From contig NZ_FJUR01000002.1 in assembly GCF_900067135.1 (NCBI RefSeq), positions 857,501 through 921,500 of the forward strand: a stretch of DNA of 64,000 nucleotides, written 5' to 3'. The number at the start of each line of letters is the position of its first letter. Positions within the stretch are counted from its first letter, which is position 1. This stretch comes from Rhizobium sp. 9140. Lineage in GTDB: Bacteria; Pseudomonadota; Alphaproteobacteria; Rhizobiales; Rhizobiaceae. The notes under the pieces are model-generated. The model was given only the letters and a program-made list of their open reading frames with translations, searched no databases and was not told where the DNA came from. Positions 56,746-64,000 of this stretch are shown piece by piece. Made by a program: the position numbers and the translations under genes.

Positions 56746-58254
56746 TCATGACTTGATGCCGATATTGGCCAGCGGGATTTCGCTGTTGGTGGTGATATCC
56801 GGCTTCCAGTCGAGGCGCTTGCCGACGCGCGTGTAGCCGATCATGTGGAACATCGGGATATCGGACACGACATCGGTGCGAACCTTGGCAAAGAGGGCCT
56901 TGAACTTCGCCGTGCGGTCATCGCCGGTTGCCGCCAGGGCCTCGTCCACCTGCCTGTCGAGCGCCGGGTCGTTCACGGTCGCATAGTTGCCGGTCGAGCG
57001 GTAAAAGATCGGAATGGTGAACGCCGCATCGCCCTTGTTGTTGTCGTGCATCATCTGCAGCAAATTGGCGCCGCGGTTCTCCGGGTATGGCTTCTGCAGG
57101 TACCGCAACCAGTCGGCGACATCGAGCATCGTCAGCTTCACGTTCAGCCCGGCGTCCTGCCACATGGCGACCATGGCCTCCATGGCTTCCGAGCCGTTGG
57201 GATAGATGCCGTTGCGGCCGATGAGGGTGATCTCGGTTTCGACCGGGACGCCCGCAGCCTTTGCCTCTTGCACCAGCTTCTTGGCCTCAGCGGCATCATA
57301 TGTCCATGGCGAGAGGGCATCGTCATGTCCGTTGATGCCGGGCACGACCATCTGCGACGCGCGCTTGATGTCGTCTCCGAACAATTGGGCAAGCCCGTCC
57401 CAGTCGATGGCGAGGTTCAAGGCCTTGCGGATGCGCAGATCGTCAAGAGGCGGCTGCGCCGCGTCGATGCGGATCGCCGTCGTCTCCGAGTTGAGATAGG
57501 AAAAGTCCGTTTCCGGATTGGAGGCATCCTGGATCGCGATCGACGGGGTCAGGTCGGCCTCGCCGGTCTCGATCATGGCGGCCCGGATCGACGATTCCGC
57601 GCGCCAGACATAGGTCGCGGCCGTCACTTTCGGTTTGTCGCCCCAGTATTTGTCGAAACTGACGAGCTCGACGGTCTGCGTATTGAAGGTCTTCAGGCGA
57701 AACGGTCCCGTGCCGACCGGATCGTTGACGGCCTTGTCGGCCGGCGTCTTCGGCGACACCACCATCACCACGCTGAGCAAGGTGGGAAGGATCGGCTCCG
57801 GGCGATCGGACTTGATCTCGACAGTCAGGTCGTCAACGGCGGTCACCGTCAGTTTGGCATCGCCGAACTTCGCCATGTTGTTACAGTTCAGCTTGCCGCC
57901 CGTCATGCGCTCGATGGAAAAGGCGACCGCCGCCGCGTTGAAGGGCTCGCCATCCTGGAAGGTCACGCCGTCCCTGAGCTTCAGCCGCCATGTCTGCGGA
58001 TCGACCTGGCTCCATTCGGTCGCGAGCTTGGGGCGCGGTTGCCCGGTCGCCGCATCAATGACCGTCAGCGGCTCCACCACGTTCTGGGCGAGGATCTGCC
58101 CGACATTGGTGATGATGGTGCCGCAGGGCTCAAGGTTCGCCGGCTGCTCCGGCAGCACGATGCGGATCGCCGTGGCGTCCTGCGCCATGGCATAGGATGC
58201 TGACGCCGCCGCCAGCAGGCCTCCTGCGATAAGACGTAATGTGATGCCAGTCAT
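56746..58254 (-). CDS. Peptide-class ABC substrate-binding protein (family 5)
   Basis: This 502-residue protein has a signal peptide (LRLIAGGLLAAASASYAMA), a GGAGG ribosome site upstream, and the family 5 core: VEPLTVIDAATG, RDGVTFQDGEPFNAAAVAFSIERM and DDLRIRKALNLAIDWDGLA. Family 5 ligands include peptides, glycosides and sugar acids. The upstream kdgD gene points to an aldarate or uronate-derived ligand (inference). Confidence 0.9.
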   Translation of the reverse strand: MTGITLRLIAGGLLAAASASYAMAQDATAIRIVLPEQPANLEPCGTIITNVGQILAQNVVEPLTVIDAATGQPRPKLATEWSQVDPQTWRLKLRDGVTFQDGEPFNAAAVAFSIERMTGGKLNCNNMAKFGDAKLTVTAVDDLTVEIKSDRPEPILPTLLSVVMVVSPKTPADKAVNDPVGTGPFRLKTFNTQTVELVSFDKYWGDKPKVTAATYVWRAESSIRAAMIETGEADLTPSIAIQDASNPETDFSYLNSETTAIRIDAAQPPLDDLRIRKALNLAIDWDGLAQLFGDDIKRASQMVVPGINGHDDALSPWTYDAAEAKKLVQEAKAAGVPVETEITLIGRNGIYPNGSEAMEAMVAMWQDAGLNVKLTMLDVADWLRYLQKPYPENRGANLLQMMHDNNKGDAAFTIPIFYRSTGNYATVNDPALDRQVDEALAATGDDRTAKFKALFAKVRTDVVSDIPMFHMIGYTRVGKRLDWKPDITTNSEIPLANIGIKS

Positions 58255-58392
58255 GTTGCTCCTCCCGATTGAACACGATGTCGTCTAAATTCTTTCGAAC
58301 CGATACGCGCGATGATCACGGCGTGTATCGCCCGATCCATGAACCGATGGATCCGGCCATCGCCTCACCGTGCGCGACGGCGGAACGCCTCG

Positions 58393-59340
<948 letters not shown>

Positions 59341-59350
59341 TTAAGATGAG

Positions 59351-60094
59351 TCAATCTGCAACCGTCGGCTTATGCTTCGGCCGTGACACCAAGGAGCGGT
59401 ATCTCTCCATGCCGGTCAGAAGATGCACGCGCATAGCTTCGCGGGCACGCTCAGACTCCTGGGCTGAGATGGCATCGGCAATGGCGCGATGCTCGTCCAG
59501 AATTGGATGATCGCGGCTTGGCAGGGGATCGACGCCGCCCATGACGCTTTTGAACTTCACGCGCGGGATCATCCGGCGGCCGATATGCTCAAGGAACAAC
59601 CTGAAGCGTGCATTGTTCGTGGCGGTGGCCACCGCCATGTGGAACTGGAAATCGACCTCGTCCGTCGCCTTTTTCATTTCCATCAGATCTCCGAAACGAT
59701 GGACCTGTGCTTGAATTTCCGCCTCCTGTGCAGGTGACCGACGCAACGCAGCAAGGCCTGCGGCCTCGACTTCAACGCCGATGCGAAGCTCCAGTTCTTC
59801 GATGATGTCGGAGATTTTATCCGTTTCCCGGCTAAAAAGATCCTGCAGCAGATCACTAGGTCGCGACGCGACGACGAAAACCCCTGCACCCTGGCGCGAC
59901 TCGACCATCCCGTCTGCCCGCAACGCCGCTATCGCCTCCCGAATGACGGTCCGACTGAAGCCAAAGCGACTGATTAAGGCTGGTTCCGTTGGAAGTTTGT
60001 CGCCAACTGCATAGACGCCCTCCTTGATCTGGGCTCTGATGATGTCAACGACGTCACTCGAATAGCGGCGCCCCCTTTGTGGTGCTGCACTCAT
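59351..60094 (-). CDS. GntR-family regulator, FCD (FadR-like) subfamily
   Basis: This 247-residue protein has an N-terminal winged helix (about 20-80; GDKLPTEPALISRFGFSRTVIREAIAALRADGMV) and a C-terminal all-helical FCD domain (DIIEELELRIGVEVEAAGLAA, DEHRAIADAISAQ) that binds metal and an acid ligand. It heads the kdgD-importer operon and likely responds to a sugar-acid intermediate. Confidence 0.92.
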   Translation of the reverse strand: MSAAPQRGRRYSSDVVDIIRAQIKEGVYAVGDKLPTEPALISRFGFSRTVIREAIAALRADGMVESRQGAGVFVVASRPSDLLQDLFSRETDKISDIIEELELRIGVEVEAAGLAALRRSPAQEAEIQAQVHRFGDLMEMKKATDEVDFQFHMAVATATNNARFRLFLEHIGRRMIPRVKFKSVMGGVDPLPSRDHPILDEHRAIADAISAQESERAREAMRVHLLTGMERYRSLVSRPKHKPTVAD

Positions 60095-60131
60095 TGGAGA
60101 GGCCTTGCGAGATCAGATGACATTCTGGAAT

Positions 60132-60142
60132 TCGTATGACGA
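60132..60142. promoter_or_regulatory. Candidate GntR autoregulatory site
   Basis: TCGTATGACGA is a perfect dyad (TCGT, ATG, ACGA) 38 bp upstream of the gntR start and closely resembles the site at 59327-59337. Confidence 0.5.
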
Positions 60143-60283
60143 TATGGGTTCATGGAAGCATGTACCGGTCCGTTCCTCGTTGCGAGGTGACGATCTTCCT
60201 GTCAGGAAATCAAGTCAATTCGATTGAACGGATTTTGATCGAGATCTGGTTGTCTTCAGTGGATAGTGGGCAGGTAAGCGATC

Positions 60284-60291
60284 CGGCTATG
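60284..60291. repeat. 8-bp target duplication of the IS256-family element (partner at 63546-63553)
   Basis: CGGCTATG stands directly outside the left terminal repeat and, identically, outside the right one after the intron. Eight bases is the usual duplication for this family. Confidence 0.85.
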
Positions 60292-60358
60292 GATCGTGTC
60301 CCATGGAGTGGTGTAGCTCCGGCGTCCGCCGTGCCTTCCGGACGGAGCCGGGAAAGGA

Positions 60359-61555
60359 TCAGCTTGCGGCTGGCAGGCTGATGAGTGGATCATCGCTCAT
60401 CGTGGCGATGGTTTCCAGTGTCATGTAGCGGGATCGCTGAATGGCCCACTCGTCATTCTGCTCAAGCAGCAAGGCACCGACCAGTCTGACGATGGCATCG
60501 TCGTTAGGGAAGATGCCGACGACCTCGGTGCGTCGCTTGATCTCGCCTTTGATACGCTCGATCGGGTTTGTTGAATGAAGCTTGGCCCAGTGCGGCTTGG
60601 GAAAGGTCATGTAGGCGAGCACGTCCTGCTCGGCGCTATCCATCAGCGTGGCGAGTTTCGGCACCTTCGGCCTGATCTGGTCGGCAACATTGCGCCATTG
60701 GGTGCTTGCGGCCTCTGGGGTGTCCTGGGCAAATGCCGTGGCAATGAAGGCGGAGACGACGCGCCGTCCGCTCTTTCCTGCATGGGCCAAAGCATTGCGC
60801 ATGAAGTGGACTCTGCAGCGCTGCCAGGTGGCGGAGAGCACCTTCGATACCGCGGCCTTGATGCCCTCATGCGCATCAGAGACGACGAGCTTCACGCCGC
60901 GCAGGCCTCGCCTGGTCAGCTTTCGCAGAAACTCAGTCCAGATTGCCTCGGCCTCGGATGTCCCGATTTCCATGCCAAGCACCTCGCGTCGGCCATCGGT
61001 GTTCACGCCCACGGCGATGATGACGGCAACAGAAACAATGCGCCCGCCGCGACGAACCTTGAGTTAGGTCGCGTCGATCCAGAGATAGGGCCATTCGCCC
61101 TCGATGGGGCGGTCGAGGAAGGCTTTGACCTTGTCGTCGATCTCCTCGCAAAGCCGGGACACCTGGCTCTTGGAGATGCCACTCATGCCCATGGCCTTGA
61201 CCAGGTCATCGACAGAACGAGTCGAAACACCCTGGATATAGGCTTCCTGGATCACGGCCGTCAGGGCTTTCTCCGCCATGCGGCGAGGCTCCAAGAAGCT
61301 CGGGAAATAGCTGCCTGTGCGAAGCTTGGGAATGCGCAGCTCGACGGTTCCCGCACGTGTCTCCCAGTCACGGTCGCGATAGCCGTTGCGCTGGGCAACA
61401 CGAAGCGAGCTCTTCTCGCCATAGCCCGCGCCGGTCTTTGTGCCGACCTCCAGCGCCATCAGCTTCTCGGCAGCAAAGCCGATCATCTCGCGCAGCAAAT
61501 CAGCGTCAGCGCTCTTCTCAACGAGTGAGCGCAGGTTCATCATATCGTCGGTCAT
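60359..61555 (-). pseudogene. IS256-family transposase with an in-frame nonsense codon
   Basis: The reading frame runs from the ATG at 61555 to 60359 with one interruption, a TAA at 61066-61064. It follows LWIDAT and precedes LKVRRGGRIVSV, where the family has tyrosine (DATY). The first catalytic aspartate is in that DAT; the second is in VVSDAHEGIKAA, and the glutamate lies further on. Joined, the protein is about 398 residues, the usual size. A single base change explains the stop. Confidence 0.92.
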
Positions 61556-61643
61556 CGGTGGTGTCCTTCAGGTTGGCTCTAAGCAACCCGACCCTAACGG
61601 AAAACACCGGTGACCACCCTGTCAGCTACACCACGCTGCGGGA

Positions 61644-63538
61644 GTACGTCATGCCAAGCTGATAACTGCTTGTGGGTGCAAGTCCCATCCGGCCAAAGCC
61701 TTAGCAGGCAAGCCGGGACCGAGTCTTGCGGGCGTCGCGGTAACGCGGGGTCTGAAGTGTAGACAGGAGCCATGCGGGGTGCGGGAATGAGCCTCGAAAG
61801 GTGGATGTTCACGGAGGCCGAGTGTGTTCCCTAAACACGAAGGCAACACGCGTATCGTCGTTATGCGAGATGATGCCGCTCCGTCGGGGTCGATGGCCGG
61901 ATCACGTATGGAAGGCAGTTATCGGAACATGAGAGGCCCGACCGGGTCCGCCAGACTGGTCTCTGGTGGGGGGCAGCAACAAGGCACTGCCGGAGTTGTT
62001 GACCGAGCTGAGGTCGGGAGTCGGACTGGTTCATAGTACCAATGAAACCGTTGAAGGAAACGAAACGCGTGGAGGGAAGGGATCGGCCCGAGAGGATCTC
62101 GCAAGAGGAGGCCAGGGTCCGGACACAGAGCCGGGTTGTCCTGATGCCAAACCTCGAGCGGGTGAACGCGGCAGCCAGACAGGTTGCCCGAACTCGGTTC
62201 ACTGCACTGCTGCATCACGTCGATCTGAATGCGCTTCATCGTGCATTCAGACGGCAAAAACGGCAGGCAAGCGCAGGCGTCGATGGGATGACTGTGGCGA
62301 AGTACGAAGAGAGGTTGGAGCAAAATCTTCACGATCTCTGCGAACGGGTCCACACGGGTCGCTACCGGCCACAGCCGGTGCGACGTGTTTACATTCCAAA
62401 AGCCGATGGCGGAAAACGGCCACTTGGAGTGCCGACCCTGGAGGATAAGATCGTCCAGGGCGCGGTCGCTGAAGTGCTTAGTGCCGTCTATGAGGCCGAC
62501 TTTTGCGGGTTCTCCTATGGCTTCAGGCCAGGGCGCAACCCGCACATGGCACTGGATGCATTGCATACAGCGATCATGAGCCAGCGCGTGAACTGGGTGC
62601 TCGATGCCGACATCCGCAGCTTCTTTGACTCGGTTGACCACGAGTGGCTGTTGCAGATGGTGGCGCACAGGATAGCCGATCCCCGTATCCTCCAGCTTAT
62701 CAAGCTGTGGCTGCGGGCGGGAATCCTTGAGAGCGGCGAGACGTATGAGACTGACAAGGGTACCCCGCAAGGAGCTGGCATTAGTCCGCTCCTCGCCAAC
62801 ATCTTTCTGCACTACATCCTCGATCTGTGGGTTCATCAATGGCGTCGACGCTATGCACGCGGCCGAATTGTGATCGTGCGCTACGCCGACGACTTCGTTA
62901 TGGGCTTCGAGAACAAGGATGATGCGCTGAATATGCTTCTGGCCCTCAAGGAGCGACTAGGCAGTTTTGGCCTAGCGCTCCACGAAGGCAAGACGCGGCT
63001 GATCGAGTTTGGCAGGTTCGCGGCTTTGACTCGGCAGCGGCGTGGCGAGCGAAAGCCCGAGACCTTCGCCTTCCTGGGCTTCATTCACTACTGTGGAGTG
63101 ACCCGTGATGGCAGGTTTATCGTGAAGCACAAGACGGAAGGGAAACGCCTGACGCGAAAGCTGAAGGCGTTGCGCGAGGGAGCATGGCGGCACATGCACT
63201 TGACGTTGGCTACCCAGCACAAGTGGCTTGCCGCTGTGCTGCGTGGACACTACGGCTACTACGGCAGGCCGCATAACTATCCCGCGCTCAACGGTTTCTA
63301 TCAGCAAACACGCCGCATATGGTTCCGCTGCCTGAGGCGGCGAAGTCAGAAAAGCCGGCGAATGGGTTGGTTGGAATTTGAAATCCTCACCGCACGCTTC
63401 GCGCTGCCAGTCCCACGTATTACTCGAACTTGGGCGCAGGCCAGGAGATGACGCGGGTTACTCTCGGGAAGAGCCGGGTGCGGGAAATCCGCCCGCCCGG
63501 ATCTGTGAGGGCGAAGCCGAATGGCATAGCTACTCGAC
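61644..63538 (+). ncRNA. Group II intron (ribozyme), inserted in the IS256 right terminal repeat
   Basis: The boundaries are fixed by the host repeat: removing 61644-63538 (1895 bp) leaves GGGA joined to CACGATC, restoring the mirror of the left repeat. The intron begins GTACG, near the GUGYG consensus, and ends in AC, the expected AY. Domain V is 63471-63503, a hairpin starting GAGCCGGG with a GAAA loop. It encodes a reverse transcriptase at 62042-63451. A TTCCC loop near 61827-61831 could be the exon-binding site for GGGA (inference). Confidence 0.88.
62042..63451 (+). CDS. ltrA: Group II intron-encoded reverse transcriptase/maturase
   Basis: This 469-residue protein has RT motifs in order: RRVYIPKADGGKRPLGVPT near 118-136, FCGFSYGFRPGRNPHMALDAL near 155, the DIRSFFDSVDH aspartate near 190, GTPQGAGISPLLANI near 240 and the catalytic YADD near 281. 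A maturase X region follows (LKALREGAWRHMHLTL onward). No HNH endonuclease domain is seen at the C-terminus, so the intron probably primes from nascent DNA strands. The frame is intact. Confidence 0.93.
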   Translation: MKPLKETKRVEGRDRPERISQEEARVRTQSRVVLMPNLERVNAAARQVARTRFTALLHHVDLNALHRAFRRQKRQASAGVDGMTVAKYEERLEQNLHDLCERVHTGRYRPQPVRRVYIPKADGGKRPLGVPTLEDKIVQGAVAEVLSAVYEADFCGFSYGFRPGRNPHMALDALHTAIMSQRVNWVLDADIRSFFDSVDHEWLLQMVAHRIADPRILQLIKLWLRAGILESGETYETDKGTPQGAGISPLLANIFLHYILDLWVHQWRRRYARGRIVIVRYADDFVMGFENKDDALNMLLALKERLGSFGLALHEGKTRLIEFGRFAALTRQRRGERKPETFAFLGFIHYCGVTRDGRFIVKHKTEGKRLTRKLKALREGAWRHMHLTLATQHKWLAAVLRGHYGYYGRPHNYPALNGFYQQTRRIWFRCLRRRSQKSRRMGWLEFEILTARFALPVPRITRTWAQARR

Positions 63539-63553
63539 CACGATCCGGCTATG

Positions 63554-63875
63554 TCGCTCCAGTGGCCTTGACGACCGACTCGAACAAGACGTTTTGGGAA
63601 CGCCTCACAATGTTTGATCTCGGCTTACGTCCGCTACCAGCGCTTAACCCGTGATACAAGAGTGCCTCATCCGCCTAGCCACACTGAAGGAGATAATCAT
63701 CGCCAATGGCACATTCTTGTTGCGAGAATGGATGCAATCTCTCGGAAAATCCTCTTATCTTGTTTTCCAGCGTTCCGCGTGGGCGGGTCAGGCGTTAAAA
63801 CGCATCGGCTCGATAATAAGCCGGCCGGATCCTTCGACGTGTTGGGCAATCACGCGCCGCGCCTGGGCAGAAGAT
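63554..63875. other. Non-coding or decayed DNA after the IS256 element
   Basis: No recognisable gene was found in these 322 bases. They lie between the transposon end and the readable tail of a binding-protein remnant, and may be decayed gene sequence. Confidence 0.45.
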
Positions 63876-64000
63876 GAAATTGTCGAGGCATTGCCGTCGA
63901 CTGGACACTGGAGTCCTGCGTGGAGTTCTGCAAGGAGATGGTCGCTAGGACGCCCAATCTCTATCTCATCTTCAGCCAGGCCGATGACGTGGCGCTCGGT
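63876..64000 (+). pseudogene. Sugar ABC substrate-binding protein fragment (runs off the window)
   Basis: In the frame with GTCGACTGG, the plus strand reads VDWTLESCVEFCKEMVART followed by NLYLIFSQADDVALG. This resembles the C-terminal half of type I sugar-binding proteins (DWT...AIF.QNDDMALGA). A stop codon a few codons upstream of the similarity and the absence of an N-terminal half indicate a truncated gene. It continues beyond 64000. Confidence 0.6.

Larger units (their letters stand above)
60292..63545 (-). mobile_element. IS256-family insertion sequence interrupted by a group II intron
   Basis: The left terminal repeat is 60292-60318. The right one is split into 61624-61643 and 63539-63545. 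Joined, the right repeat matches the left at 23 of 27 positions, beginning GATCGTGTCCC and ending GTGGTGTAGCT in both. Without the intron the element is 1359 bp, normal for IS256 relatives. Both a nonsense codon in the transposase and the intron in the end should make it immobile unless helped in trans and spliced. Confidence 0.9.

Overview
The window reads as accessory DNA from an alphaproteobacterium of the Rhizobiales (Rhizobium, Agrobacterium, Shinella or Ensifer-like). The evidence is high GC, many ABC uptake operons with their own LysR, GntR or TetR regulators, ATGA gene overlaps, an ACR3/ArsH/ArsK arsenic operon of the rhizobial kind, and several insertion sequences with gene debris. 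No rRNA, tRNA, replication or core metabolic cluster was seen, so a plasmid, chromid or genomic island is likely (inference).

Left part (1-20009). A minus-strand operon encodes a polyamine-type ABC importer (Tat-exported binding protein, ATPase, two permeases) ending in a flavin monooxygenase cut by the window edge, with a LysR regulator upstream. A PIN/Phd toxin-antitoxin pair and a large SWIM-SNF2 helicase follow. Then comes a plus-strand operon headed by a terminator-bearing leader, an AmiC-like sensor and an AmiR-like ANTAR antiterminator. It controls a proline-iminopeptidase-type hydrolase and a complete peptide-type ABC importer. Scrambled fragments of another Dpp-type transporter lie just upstream.

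Middle part (20010-34525). A small conserved rhizobial protein and a zinc alcohol dehydrogenase precede a strongly rearranged stretch. Two apparently identical IS21-family copies in opposite orientation (22121-24626 and 31818-34323) each sit in a different cation/proton antiporter gene (nhaA and kefB). Between them are a Tn3 transposase relic, two AraC regulators, an alpha/beta hydrolase, an SDR, a homoserine dehydrogenase-like gene and a broken glutamine amidotransferase gene.

Right-middle part (34526-53154). This is a patchwork of small regulator-plus-enzyme units: an AlaE exporter; a secreted hydrolase with LysR; a TetR/oxidoreductase pair with twin operator-like repeats; a DUF5996-acetyltransferase fusion; a pirin; an LLM oxidoreductase; and a LysR/isochorismatase-fold pair. 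An ECF sigma, membrane-anchored partner and periplasmic sensor set follows, then secreted small proteins, then the six-gene operon arsR-arsC-acr3-arsC-arsH-arsK.

Right end (53155-64000). A GntR-controlled minus-strand operon couples 5-dehydro-4-deoxyglucarate dehydratase to a peptide-class ABC importer, and candidate GntR sites lie at both kdgD and gntR. It is followed by an IS256-family element with 8-bp target duplications. A group II intron has inserted inside the right terminal inverted repeat of that element, and the transposase gene also carries a nonsense codon. The window ends in a decayed sugar-binding-protein gene.
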